From: DATJKD01 sp963728295
GTDB lineage: Bacteria; Pseudomonadota; Gammaproteobacteria; Steroidobacterales; Steroidobacteraceae
Assembly: GCA_963728295.1 (NCBI GenBank)
Contig: CAVSKB010000019.1
Coordinates: forward strand, 806,001-870,000
Direction: 5' to 3'
DNA length: 64,000 bases
Shown: positions 35,516 to 44,389 of the stretch, piece by piece
Layout of the letters: every line of letters begins with the position of its first letter
Position numbering within the stretch: position 1 is the first letter of the stretch
Notes under the pieces: model-generated
Database searches by the model: none
Seen by the model: the letters and a program-made list of their open reading frames with translations, nothing else
Told to the model about the DNA's origin: nothing
Translations under genes and position numbers: made by a program

Positions 35516-36752
35516 GAAGGTGTTTCTGGTGGGCGGGGCGGTACGCGACGAATTATTGGGCCGCCCGGTCATCGAGCGCGACTACGTGGTGGTGGGTTCG
35601 ACGCCCGAAGCGCTCAAGACGCTGGGCTACCGGCCGGTCGGCAGGGATTTCCCGGTGTTTCTGCACCCCGAAACCGGCGAGCAGTATGCGCTGGCGCGCA
35701 CCGAGCGGAAAACGGGCCCCGGTTATTACGGCTTCGAGACGCGCTTTGCGCCCGACGTGACGCTCGAGGACGATCTCGCGCGGCGCGATCTCACGATCAA
35801 TGCGATGGCGCGCAGCGAGGACGGCGCGCTCGTCGACCCACATGGCGGGCGTCGCGACCTGGAGGGGCGGTGGTTGCGTCACGTCTCTCCGGCGTTCGTC
35901 GAGGATCCACTGCGCGTGCTGCGGGTCGCACGGTTCGCCGCGCGGTTCTCTACGCTCGGTTTTCGCGTGGCCCCCGAGACGCTCGCCCTGATGCGCCAGA
36001 TCGTCGAAGCAGGCGAGATGGGCGCGCTCGTCGCCGAGCGCGTGTGGGCGGAAACGGCGCGTGCGCTGGGCGAGGCGCGGCCGCGGGAGTATTTCGAGGT
36101 GCTGCGCGCCTGCGGCGCGCTGGCCGCGGTTTTTCCCGAGATCGACGCGCTGTACGGGGTGCCGCAGCCGCCGCGCTGGCATCCTGAGATCGACACGGGT
36201 CTGCACACCATGCTCGCGCTCGAGATGGCAACCGAACTTTCGCCCGACCCGGTCGTGCGGTTCGCGGCGCTGGTGCACGATCTCGGGAAGGGCACTACGC
36301 CGCGCGAGCTCTGGCCCAGGCACACGGGCCACGAAGAACGCGGTGTCGCGCTCATCGAGCAGCTTTGCGCGCGGCTCCGTGTGCCGACCGAGCATCGGGA
36401 GCTCGCGGTGCAGGTGTCGCGTCAGCACGCCAGGGTGCATCGCTTGGCGGAGCTCCGATCTTCGACCGTGCTGGAACTGCTCGAGCAGGTGGACGCCTTC
36501 CGCCGACCGGAACGTCTGGAGCGGCTGATCCTCGCCTGCGAAGCGGATGCGCGGGGCCGCGGTCCTGAGCTGCGCGTCGCGCCCTATCCGCAGGCAGCGA
36601 TGCTTCGCGCGGCGCACGGCGCCGCGTCCGCGGTCCGGCTGCCGCCGGAGGTGCTCGCTGGAGGCGACGGTGCGGCGATCGCCGCGCGGCTGCGCACCGC
36701 GCGCATCGACGCCATCGGGAAAGTGGCTCGGAGCGAATTTTCCGGATCGTGA
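35514..36752 (+). CDS. cca: CCA-adding tRNA nucleotidyltransferase
   Basis: Cca adds or repairs the 3' CCA end of tRNAs. The 412-residue length equals the E. coli-type enzyme with an HD phosphohydrolase tail. Motifs: VFLVGGAVRDELLGRPV (nucleotide-binding G-G), RDFPVFLHPETGEQYALART, LEDDLARRDLTINAMARS, EDPLRVLRVARFAARF, and the HD motif LVHDLGKGTTP near residue 255. AGGA lies about 9 bases before ATG 35514. It runs head to head with the aminopeptidase gene, the two start codons sharing bases. Some tRNA genes here already encode CCA (the tRNA-Ile below does). Confidence 0.95.
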   Translation: MKVFLVGGAVRDELLGRPVIERDYVVVGSTPEALKTLGYRPVGRDFPVFLHPETGEQYALARTERKTGPGYYGFETRFAPDVTLEDDLARRDLTINAMARSEDGALVDPHGGRRDLEGRWLRHVSPAFVEDPLRVLRVARFAARFSTLGFRVAPETLALMRQIVEAGEMGALVAERVWAETARALGEARPREYFEVLRACGALAAVFPEIDALYGVPQPPRWHPEIDTGLHTMLALEMATELSPDPVVRFAALVHDLGKGTTPRELWPRHTGHEERGVALIEQLCARLRVPTEHRELAVQVSRQHARVHRLAELRSSTVLELLEQVDAFRRPERLERLILACEADARGRGPELRVAPYPQAAMLRAAHGAASAVRLPPEVLAGGDGAAIAARLRTARIDAIGKVARSEFSGS

Positions 36753-36807
36753 CCTGCCCGGGAGCCGGAGTTCCGCATTGAAAACGCGCTCCGAGACGTC
36801 TTTCCGG

Positions 36808-37602
36808 TCACGCGAAGACGGCGACGATCACGGCGGCGAGGGCCAGCCGGTAGATCGTGAACGGCAGCAGGCCGATCCGCTCGATGAACCGGATCAGCAA
36901 ATGGATGCAGGCGATGCCCGACAGGGCCGCGAACAGCATCCCCGTCAGAATCGGCGTCCAGTCGACCGGCGCATCCGCTCCGAGGAGCTTCGCGCCTTCG
37001 TAGAAGCCCGCCGCGCCGATGCCCGGCACCGCGAGCAGAAAGGAGAATCGCGCCGCGCCGGAGCGCGACAACCCGAGCGCGCGCCCCGCGGTCATGGTCA
37101 CGCCCGAGCGCGAAGTACCTGGCATCAGCGCCAGGGCCTGCGCCATGCCGATGGCGATCGCCTGCGGCCAGCTGAGCGCGAACTCGTCACCCGTGCCCCG
37201 GCCGAAGCGGTCCGCGGCGTACATCAGCAACCCGAATACCGCGAGGGTGCCCGCGACGAAGAGCGGCTGGCGGAGATGATGCTCGATGTAATCGCCGAAG
37301 CAGAGACCGACCAGACCGACCGGCACCGTGCCGACCAGGATCTGCCAGGCGAGCCGGCTGTCGCGATCGTGTCTGCCGGTAAGCGAGCGCAGCCACGCGG
37401 CCGCCATGACGGTGAGCTCGCGGCGGAAATACACCAGGAGTGCGATCAGCGTGCCCACGTGCACCGCAACGTCGAAGGCGAGCCCCTGATCCGGCCATCC
37501 GAGAAAGTGCGGCGCCAGCACCAGGTGACCCGAGCTCGAGATCGGCAGGAACTCGGACAACCCCTGCACGACGGCGAGCACGATCGCTTCGATGACACCC
37601 AT
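36808..37602 (-). CDS. uppP: Undecaprenyl-diphosphate phosphatase
   Basis: UppP (BacA) recycles the lipid carrier undecaprenyl diphosphate for cell-wall synthesis and is linked to bacitracin resistance. The 264-residue protein is strongly hydrophobic with about seven membrane segments. The two catalytic signatures are clear: VQGLSEFLPISSSGHLVL at residues 13-30 and ALMPGTSRSGVTMTAGR near residue 165. It converges on cca with a 55 bp gap and lies 42 bp after the midA-like gene. Confidence 0.96.
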   Translation of the reverse strand: MGVIEAIVLAVVQGLSEFLPISSSGHLVLAPHFLGWPDQGLAFDVAVHVGTLIALLVYFRRELTVMAAAWLRSLTGRHDRDSRLAWQILVGTVPVGLVGLCFGDYIEHHLRQPLFVAGTLAVFGLLMYAADRFGRGTGDEFALSWPQAIAIGMAQALALMPGTSRSGVTMTAGRALGLSRSGAARFSFLLAVPGIGAAGFYEGAKLLGADAPVDWTPILTGMLFAALSGIACIHLLIRFIERIGLLPFTIYRLALAAVIVAVFA

Positions 37603-37644
37603 CCGGACAGACTCCTGTGAAAATCCTTCGAAGGTCCGCCACTG

Positions 37645-38825
37645 TTACAGCAGGTGACGCAGATCGCGGACCGAGAACCCGCGAAAGCGGCGCATGGTAG
37701 CCGCGCGTGAGGCCGAGCGCCTTGAACCGTTCCCCCATTTCGCCAGGCAAAGTCAGCAGCATGGCCTGTCGCGACAGATTGAGCCGCTGCACGAGGTCGA
37801 GACTCGACACCTCGCTCATGTAGGAGCCGATCCCGCAGCCGATCAGGAAATGCGCCTGGGTGGTAAAGCCCGCGATCTCGAACCCGGCCGACTGCGCCCC
37901 GCCCGCGGCGGCGCTGAAGTCCACCCACGCGCCTATGTCCTGCAGCCCAAGCCGCGTGAACGGGTCGTCGTGAAAGCGGTGCCGGTAATGGCACAGCATC
38001 GTGCCCATGCGCCGCTCGGCAGCGTAGTACTCGCGGCGCGGCAGACCGTAGTCGATCGCGAGCATCACGCCGCTCGTCATCGCGCGGGCGAGCCCCGCGA
38101 ACCACGAGCCGAGCCTCAGGTTCAACTCGGAGGTAAAGCCGTCGCGGCAGCGCGGTACCTACCTCGCGTTCGATGTCGCGGACGGCGGTCTCGAGCGCCG
38201 CGCCCGCACGGATCTCGGACCACTCGAGCCGACCGAGCTGCCAGGTCACGCCCAGCTCGTTCACCCCGCCACCGCGAATCACGAAGCGCTCGACGGGCAT
38301 CGCATCGAGCACCTCGTTCGCGAGCATGATCCCGGTGAAGGATCCCGGGAGGCGGTCCAGCCAGGCAACGCGCTCGACCAGCTCCGGACAGGCCTGCGTG
38401 AGCGTCGCTTGCTGCCGCTCGCGCAGGTCGGCGCTCACGTCCAGGATGCAGTAACGCGCGGGGAGCGACCCGAGTCGCGCCAGCTCGTCGAGCAGGACGG
38501 CGGCCATCGCACCCGAGCCGGCGCCGAATTCGAGAATCTCGCCGCCGCCAAGCGTCGCCAGTACTTCGGCGCACTGGCGCGCGACGCAACGGCTGAACAC
38601 CGGCGCGACCTCGGGCGCCGTGATGAAGTCGCCCGCGGCGCCCAGCTTTCGCGCCCCTGCGCTGTAGTAGCCGAGCCCGGGCTCGTACAACGCGAGCTGC
38701 ATGAACGGCGCGAAGCCGATCCAGCCGCCGCCCGCGTCGATCTCGCCCCGGATCCGATCCTCGAGCGCCCGGCTGTGCGCGGTCTCCTCCGAAGTTGACG
38801 GCGGCAGATCGGCGGACAGGCTCAT
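37645..38825 (-). CDS. MidA/NDUFAF7-like SAM-dependent methyltransferase (two frame breaks)
   Basis: A COG1565 methyltransferase of about 392 residues after correction. The mitochondrial homologue methylates a complex I subunit; bacterial substrates are not established. N-terminal part: GGGWIGFAPFMQLALYEPGL, FITAPEVAPVFSRCVARQ, the SAM motif ILEFGAGSGAMAAVLL and GIMLANEVLDAMPV. A +1 break near 38146 leads into GVMLAIDYGLPRREYY and MLCHYRHRFHDDPFTRLGLQ. A second near 37696 restores the ending RGFSVRDLRHLL and stop TAA at 37645. Start ATG 38825 is the first in frame with the domain. Confidence 0.85.
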
Positions 38826-38917
38826 TGCCGGCGGTCCCGGCAGGCGACAGCCCGCGTCGTGTTGGGTATCGTCGCAGGCGATCGCGCACGGTTTGCGCGG
38901 CAGGCGGGATTGCGCGC

Positions 38918-39664
38918 ATGCATGCTCATTTGCCGCTCGACGGATTCTGCGTTCTCGTGACCGGCGCGGCGCGGCGGCTGGGAGCCGCAATCTCGCGACG
39001 GCTGCATGCGGCCGGCGCCGCGGTCGTCGTGCATCATCGGCGTTCCGCGGGCGAAGCCGCGGCACTCGTCGCGGAAATGAACAGGGCCAGGCCGGACTCG
39101 GCCGTGTCCGCCGCCTGCGACCTTCGCGATCTCGACGCGCTGCCCGCGCTCGTCGACGCCGCCGTGCGGCGCTACGGGCGACTCGACGTACTGGTCAACA
39201 ACGCCTCGACCTTCTATCCCACGCCTATCGGCAGCATTACGCCGGCGCAGTGGGAAGATCTCGTCGGCAGCAACCTGCGGGCGCCGCTCTTCCTGTCGCA
39301 GATCGCGGCGCCGGCGCTGCGCTCGGCACGCGGTCTCATCATAAACATGGTGGACATCCACGGGGAACGCCCGCTGCGCAGGCACACCGTCTACAGCGCC
39401 GCGAAGGCAGGTCTCGCGATGCTTACCCGCTCGCTTGCGCGCGAGCTCGGACCCGAGATCCGCGTCAACGGCATCGCACCCGGCCCGGTGCTGTGGCCCG
39501 AGGGCGGACTTCCCGAATCGCTCAAGACCGAGATCATCCGCAAGACCGCATTGCAGCGCATGGGTACGCCCGACGATGTGGCGCGCGCGGCGCTCTACCT
39601 CGCCGCCGACGCGCCCTACGTCACCGGTCAGATCATCGTGGTCGATGGTGGACGCAGTCTCTGA
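38918..39664 (+). CDS. Pteridine reductase, FolM-like short-chain dehydrogenase
   Basis: A 248-residue SDR enzyme. It carries TGAARRLGAAISRRL, the TGxxxRLG variant of the cofactor motif that marks pteridine reductases, then VLVNNASTFYPTPIG, the catalytic pair in HTVYSAAKAGLAMLTRSLA (Tyr-x3-Lys) and IAPGPVLWPEGG with VTGQIIVVDGGRSL at the end. Its place beside folK and folB on the opposite strand supports a role in dihydrofolate or tetrahydromonapterin reduction. ATG 38918 gives the expected N-terminus; the frame is open further upstream over the midA-like gene start. Confidence 0.88.
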   Translation: MHAHLPLDGFCVLVTGAARRLGAAISRRLHAAGAAVVVHHRRSAGEAAALVAEMNRARPDSAVSAACDLRDLDALPALVDAAVRRYGRLDVLVNNASTFYPTPIGSITPAQWEDLVGSNLRAPLFLSQIAAPALRSARGLIINMVDIHGERPLRRHTVYSAAKAGLAMLTRSLARELGPEIRVNGIAPGPVLWPEGGLPESLKTEIIRKTALQRMGTPDDVARAALYLAADAPYVTGQIIVVDGGRSL

Positions 39665-39669
39665 CTCGA

Positions 39670-40212
39670 TCATCGGGTCGGCGCTCCGGGCTGCGCAGCC
39701 GAGATCGATCTCCTGCATCGGGTGAGCGTCACGATCGAAGCGCTCCCAGAGCTCGCGCATCGTGAGACCCAGTGTCGGGTGACGGAGCTCCGGTGCGAGC
39801 TCCGTAATCGGCCCGAGCATGTAGGCGCGGCGCACGAGGTCCGGCCGTGGCAGCGTGAGGCCAGGCTCGTGGCTCACGCGGTCGCCGTACAGCAGCACGT
39901 CGAGGTCCATGCTGCGCGGCGCCCAGCGCGGTGCGTCGCGAGCGCGGCCGCAGGCGGCCTCCGTCTCGTGCAGGCGCGCGATGACCCCGTGCACGGGCTC
40001 GTCGGTCTCGAACGCGACGACCAGGTTGACGAAATCCTCTCCCTCGAAACCGACCGCAGCATTGCGCCAGGCGCGGGAGCGCCGCAGCCCCGGGTAGTGC
40101 GATCCCAGGAGGCCGAGCGCGCGGCGCAGGTGAACGACCGGCTCGACGTTGCTGCCGGCGGCGACGAAAACCTCACGGCAACTTGCCGCCCCGCGGCGCC
40201 CGGGAGGCTCAC
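39670..40212 (-). CDS. folK: FolK, hydroxymethyldihydropterin pyrophosphokinase (frame breaks at both ends)
   Basis: FolK transfers pyrophosphate from ATP to the pterin in folate synthesis. GTG 40212 overlaps the folB stop (GTGA). After about 14 residues a one-base loss near 40170 leads into VFVAAGSNVEPVVHLRRAL, the family N-terminus. The core is intact: WRNAAVGFEGEDFVNLVVAF, RWAPRSMDLDVLLYGD (the catalytic RxxDLD), LTLPRPDLVRRAYMLGP and LGLTMRELWERFD. The reading frame then runs on without a stop, so another break near 39680 is likely; a TGA at about 39670-39672 in the next frame would end it just past the converging pteridine reductase. Confidence 0.82.
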
Positions 40213-40583
40213 GACGCGCGCCCGCCGTAGTCGCCGGAGCTGCGCACGATCAGGATGCCGACGTCGCGCGAGCCGCGGATCGCGCCCTGCTTGTTCAGCC
40301 GCACCCGCACCCAGGGAACCGAGAACTCCGTGATCACCAGCTCGGCGATGCGTTCGGCCAGCGTCTCGACGAGCTGGAACTCGGAATCGCTGATGAACTG
40401 CAGCAGTCGCTTCGAGACTTGCTTGTAATCGAGCGTGTCCTCGATCCGGTCGCTGCCGGCCGCGCGACGGATGTCGGCGCCCATCTCGAGATCGACGACG
40501 ATCTTCTGCTTGACCCGGCGCTCCCAGTCCCAGATGCCGATGATGCACTCGGTGGTGAGACCGCTCAGGAAGATGATGTCCAT
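40209..40583 (-). CDS. folB: Dihydroneopterin aldolase
   Basis: FolB cleaves or epimerises dihydroneopterin in folate synthesis. The 124-residue protein matches family length and motifs: MDIIFLSGLTTECIIGIWDW at the start, KQKIVVDLEMGADIRRAA, EDTLDYKQVSKRL, FQLVETLAERIAELVITEF and VRVRLNKQGAIRGSRDVGI. It sits between tsaD (upstream on the same strand, 35 bp) and folK (coupled). Confidence 0.95.
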   Translation of the reverse strand: MDIIFLSGLTTECIIGIWDWERRVKQKIVVDLEMGADIRRAAGSDRIEDTLDYKQVSKRLLQFISDSEFQLVETLAERIAELVITEFSVPWVRVRLNKQGAIRGSRDVGILIVRSSGDYGGRAS

Positions 40584-40618
40584 GGATACCCGGGTGTCTG
40601 CTCTAGGGTGGTGCGGGC

Positions 40619-41651
40619 TCAGGCCTGGAATCGTCCTGTCGCCGGTGGAGCGAGGTGCGACATCGGCCAGCGCGCGCGCGCGCGGATTGCGAGGTCGTCA
40701 TGCTCACCGGCGCCCAGGCGCAGGCAGCCGAGCAACGCGATCATCGCCGCATTGTCCGTACAGAACTCCGGCCGCGGGTAAGCCACGCGCACACCGAGCT
40801 GCCGTCCGAGCGCGAGCAGGCGTGCGCGCAGGCGGCGGTTTGCGCCCACGCCGCCCGCGACGACCAGCGTCTGCACTCCCGTCTTCTCGAGCGCCCGCTC
40901 GCACTTGATGGCGAGCGTCTCCGCGACCGCTTCCTCGAAGGCGAGCGCGGCATCGGCGCGGGTCTGATCGTCGAGCTTTCGATCGCGCAGCGCGACGACC
41001 ACCGCGGTCTTCAGTCCGCTGAAGCTGAAATCGAGCCCGGGCCGCTCGGTCAGCGGCCGCGGGAAGCGAAACGTGCCCGGCCGACCGCGCTCGGCCAGCG
41101 CAGCGAGCCGCGGCCCGCCCGGGTACCCGAGATCGAGCAGCTTGGCGGTCTTGTCGAAGGCCTCCCCGGCCGCGTCGTCGAGCGTATTGTCCCAGGATAT
41201 CGTAGCGGCCCAGGCCGTCCACCCGGGCGAGCAGCGTGTGCCCACCGGAGACCAGGAGCGCCACAAACGGGAACGCGGGCGGGTCGGGTTCGAGCAGCGG
41301 GGCCAGCAGATGACCTTCCATGTGATGGACGCCGAGACAGGGCACCTTCCATGCATAAGCGAGGCTCCGCGCCACGGCCGCCCCGACGAGGAGAGCGCCC
41401 ACGAGCCCGGGGCCGCTCGTGTAGGAGACCCCCGAGATGGCCTGCCGCCCGCCTCGGTCCTCGATCAATTTCTTCAACAGTGGCAACAGCTTGCGCAGGT
41501 GATCGCGCGACGCCAGCTCAGGGACCACCCCGCCGTAGGGGGCATGCAGATCGACCTGGCTGTAGATCTCCTGCGCGAGCAGGCCCCGGTCGGCGTCATA
41601 GATCGCGACCGCGGTCTCGTCGCAGGACGTCTCGATGCCCAGAACTCGCAA
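40619..41651 (-). CDS. tsaD: TsaD, tRNA threonylcarbamoyladenosine synthase component (one frame break)
   Basis: TsaD transfers the threonylcarbamoyl group to A37 of tRNAs reading ANN codons; it is usually essential. The first frame has VLGIETSCDETAVAIYD, PYGGVVPELASRDHLRKLLP and the metal site GVHHMEGHLLAPLL. A +1 break near 41192 is bridged to DDAAGEAFDKTAKLLDLGYP, DFSFSGLKTAV, VVAGGVGANRRLRARL and FCTDNAAMIALLG, ending at 40619. Total about 343 residues, the normal length. It is divergent from rpsU, as in many gammaproteobacteria. Confidence 0.93.
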
Positions 41652-41755
41652 TTTTGCAATTCCTCACCGGGCTCACTAAAATTCGCGGCCCGTTTTTCCC
41701 GGGGAGCGGGACCGGCCCAGGCAGCCGCCCGCCCAGATAGTCCGACGAGGTTTAG

Positions 41756-41977
41756 ATGCCCAGCGTCCGCGTGCGTGAGAACGAGTACTTCGATGCCGCC
41801 CTGCGTCGTTTCAAGCGCGCCTGCGAGAAGGCCGGCGTGCTGACCGAGCTGCGGCGCCGGGAATTCTACGAGAAGCCCACGCAGGAGCGGAAACGCAAGA
41901 AGGCTGCCGCGGTGAAACGGCACCAGAAGCGGAGCACCCGGGACCTGACGTCGGCGCCCCGCGCACGCACCTTCTGA
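41756..41977 (+). CDS. rpsU: 30S ribosomal protein S21
   Basis: A 73-residue basic ribosomal protein of the small subunit, first gene of the macromolecular synthesis operon rpsU-yqeY-dnaG-rpoD. It shows VRVRENEYFDAALRRFKRAC and REFYEKPTQERKRKKAAAVK, which match S21 throughout. It is divergent from tsaD with a 104 bp gap holding both promoters. The yqeY GTG follows after 10 bp. Confidence 0.97.
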   Translation: MPSVRVRENEYFDAALRRFKRACEKAGVLTELRRREFYEKPTQERKRKKAAAVKRHQKRSTRDLTSAPRARTF

Positions 41978-41987
41978 GCCGCCGTTC

Positions 41988-42436
41988 GTGACGCTCAAGG
42001 AGCGCATCACGGAGGACATGAAAGCGGCCATGCGGGCATCCGAGAAGGAACGCCTCGTCGACGATCCGCCTGCTGCAGGCCGCTATCAAGCAGCGCGAAG
42101 TCGACGAGCGCATCACGCTCGACGACGCCCAGGTGCTCGCCGTCCTCGAGAAGATGGTCAAGCAGCGCAAGGAATCCATCGCGCAGTTCGAGCAGGGCAA
42201 CCGCACGGATCTTGCAGACAAGGAGCGCCGCGGAGATCGAGCTGCTCCAGGCGTATCTGCCGGCGCAGTTGCCCGCCGCCGAGCTCGATGCGCTGATCCG
42301 CGACGCGATCGCCGCGACCGGTGCCGCCTCGATCAAGGACATGGGCAAGGTGATGGGCGTGGTGAAGTCGAAGGCCGCGGGTCGCGCGGACATGGCGGCC
42401 GTCGGCGCGCGCATCAGGGCCGCTCTCGGCGGCTGA
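41988..42436 (+). CDS. YqeY/GatB-domain protein (two frame breaks)
   Basis: A tRNA-amidotransferase-tail-like protein of about 148 residues of unclear role that habitually sits between rpsU and dnaG. GTG 41988 begins LKERITEDMKAAMRASEKER. Breaks near 42060 and 42228 each add one base; removing them gives RLV-TIRLLQAAIKQREVDE and DKE-AEIELLQAYLPAQLPA, then ASIKDMGKVMGVVKSKAAGR and GARIRAAL. Every block matches the family in order. The two errors within 170 bp are typical of the indel pattern in this window. Confidence 0.9.
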
Positions 42437-42506
42437 AGCCCGGCGCAGATCCGATTTCCCTGGATCGGCTCTGGGCCGAATCTCCGGGCCTGATTCTGGG
42501 ATTTGC

Positions 42507-44318
42507 ATGGCCGGCCGTATCCCGCAGCATTTCATCGACGAGCTGGTCGCACGCACCGACATCGTCGAGGTGATCGGCAACCGCGTGCAGCTCAAGCGCG
42601 CGGGCCGCGAGTACAAGGCCTGCTGCCCGTTTCACGACGAGAAGACGCCGTCGTTCACGGTAAGCCCGGACAAGCAGTTCTATCACTGCTTCGGCTGCGG
42701 CGCGCACGGCACGGCGCTCGGCTTCCTCATGGAGTACGACCATCTCGGCTTCGTCGAGGCCGTGGAGGAGCTCGCGGCGCGCGCCGGACTGGAGGTGCCG
42801 CGCGAGGGCGGCGATGCGGCGGGCGCCGCGGCCGAACGAGGATCTCTACGTCGCGCTCGAGCGCGCGGCGCTCTTCTTCCGCCAGTCGCTGACCGGCGAG
42901 CCGCGTGCACGCGAGTATCTCGCGGGTCGCGGCCTGACCGGCGACAGTCTCACGCGCTTCGGCATCGGCTACGCGCCGTCGCGCTGGGACGCCCTGCTCG
43001 AGCGCTACGGGACGAGCCAGGACGGAGCGGCAGACACTCTCTGCGCGCCGGGCTCGTCATCGAGCGCAGCGCGACGGCAGCGACCGGCGCGGGCCACTAC
43101 GACCGGTTTCGCGATCGCGTGATGTTTCCGATCCGCGATGTCCGCGGCCGGACCATCGGCTTCGGCGGACGCATCCTCGACAAGGGCGAGCCCAAGTACC
43201 TGAACTCGCCAGAGACCGAGCTCTTCCACAAGGGACGCGAGCTCTACGGCCTGTACGAGGCGCGGCAGGCGACGCGCAGTCTCGCCCGGCTGCTGGTGGT
43301 CGAGGGCTACATGGACGTCGTGCGTCTGCACCAGGCCGGGATCACCTACGCCGTGGCGACGCTCGGCACCGCGACGACGCCCGAGCACCTGCAGCGCATC
43401 TTCCGGCTGGTGGGCGAAGTCGTGTTCTGCTTCGACGGCGACCGCGCCGGCCGCGCCGCCGCCTGGCGCGCGCTCGAGAACGCGGTCAGCGAGGTAAAGC
43501 AGGGCCGCCAGCTGCGCTTTCTTTTCCTGCCCGAGGGTCACGATCCGGACTCGCTGGTCGGGGAGGAAGGCGCAGAGGCCTTCGAGACGCGCATCCGCGG
43601 AGCCGTTCCGCTGGCGGATTACCTGATAGGCGAGCTCGCATCGCGCTGCGATGTCGCGAGCGTCGACGGCCGGGCCAGGCTGGTGGAACTTGCGCGCCCG
43701 CTGATCCTGCGAATTCCATCCGACGTATATCGCGAGCTGCTGACGGCGCAGCTGGCGTCGGTGGTCGGTATGCCGGCGGCTCGGCTGACCGAGCTGCTGG
43801 GCGCTGCAGCCGGCACCGACGCCGCCGCACCGGACCGCAGCCGCCGCGCGCCACCGCGCCGGCCGCCGGTCAACGCGAGTCTTGCCGGGCGGGGAAATCT
43901 GGTCAGGCAGGCCGTGAGCCTCCTGGTGCATCACCCTTCGGCGGCGGCGGCGCCGGCGGATCTGGAGGCCCTTTCCGCGGTGGATCGGCCGGGCGTGCCC
44001 TTGCTCCTTGAGCTCCTGACCCAACTTAGGGAAGACCCGGCGGCCAGTACCGCCGTACTGCTGGAGCGCTGGCGGGAGCGACCTGAGCACGTGTCGCTTG
44101 CCAGGCTGGCGGCGACCGAATGCCTGGTTCTGGACCCGGCGGCCGCGGCGGCCGAACTCGGGTCGGCGATCGCCCGACTGGTGGCCGAGGAAACACCGGG
44201 CCGACGGCTGGATGAGCTCCTGGCCCGGGCGCGCGACATGGCACTTTCGGACCCGGAAAAGCAGGAACTTCAGGAGCTTCTGCGTGCCCGGCGGGATGCC
44301 GGGCAGCCGGGGAAGTAA
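42507..44318 (+). CDS. dnaG: DNA primase (two compensating frame breaks)
   Basis: DnaG lays down RNA primers for replication. The N-terminal CHC2 zinc domain is intact (CCPFHDEKTPSFTVSP, CFGCGAHGTALGFL). A +1 break near 42830 and a loss of one base near 43040 put about 70 residues (including EDLYVALERAALFFRQSL) into another frame; afterwards the frame returns to RFRDRVMFPIRDVRGRTIGF, EPKYLNSPETELFHKG and the TOPRIM motifs LVVEGYMDVVRLHQAG and FCFDGDRAGRAAAWRA. The C-terminal helicase-binding domain ends at 44318. About 603 residues in total, a normal size. Confidence 0.94.
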   Translation: MAGRIPQHFIDELVARTDIVEVIGNRVQLKRAGREYKACCPFHDEKTPSFTVSPDKQFYHCFGCGAHGTALGFLMEYDHLGFVEAVEELAARAGLEVPREGGDAAGAAAERGSLRRARARGALLPPVADRRAACTRVSRGSRPDRRQSHALRHRLRAVALGRPARALRDEPGRSGRHSLRAGLVIERSATAATGAGHYDRFRDRVMFPIRDVRGRTIGFGGRILDKGEPKYLNSPETELFHKGRELYGLYEARQATRSLARLLVVEGYMDVVRLHQAGITYAVATLGTATTPEHLQRIFRLVGEVVFCFDGDRAGRAAAWRALENAVSEVKQGRQLRFLFLPEGHDPDSLVGEEGAEAFETRIRGAVPLADYLIGELASRCDVASVDGRARLVELARPLILRIPSDVYRELLTAQLASVVGMPAARLTELLGAAAGTDAAAPDRSRRAPPRRPPVNASLAGRGNLVRQAVSLLVHHPSAAAAPADLEALSAVDRPGVPLLLELLTQLREDPAASTAVLLERWRERPEHVSLARLAATECLVLDPAAAAAELGSAIARLVAEETPGRRLDELLARARDMALSDPEKQELQELLRARRDAGQPGK

Positions 44319-44340
44319 ACGAGGGGTTTGAACGGTCCAA

Positions 44341-44349
44341 TGGTATACT
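44341..44349 (+). promoter_or_regulatory. Extended -10 promoter for rpoD
   Basis: TGGTATACT is a TGn-TATACT extended -10 element, 41 bases before the rpoD start in the dnaG-rpoD gap. No good -35 is seen. It would allow rpoD expression apart from rpsU-dnaG read-through. Confidence 0.5.
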
Positions 44350-44389
44350 TCCGCTCTTTTTTATCACCCTCCCCCCCGAGGCGCCCATC

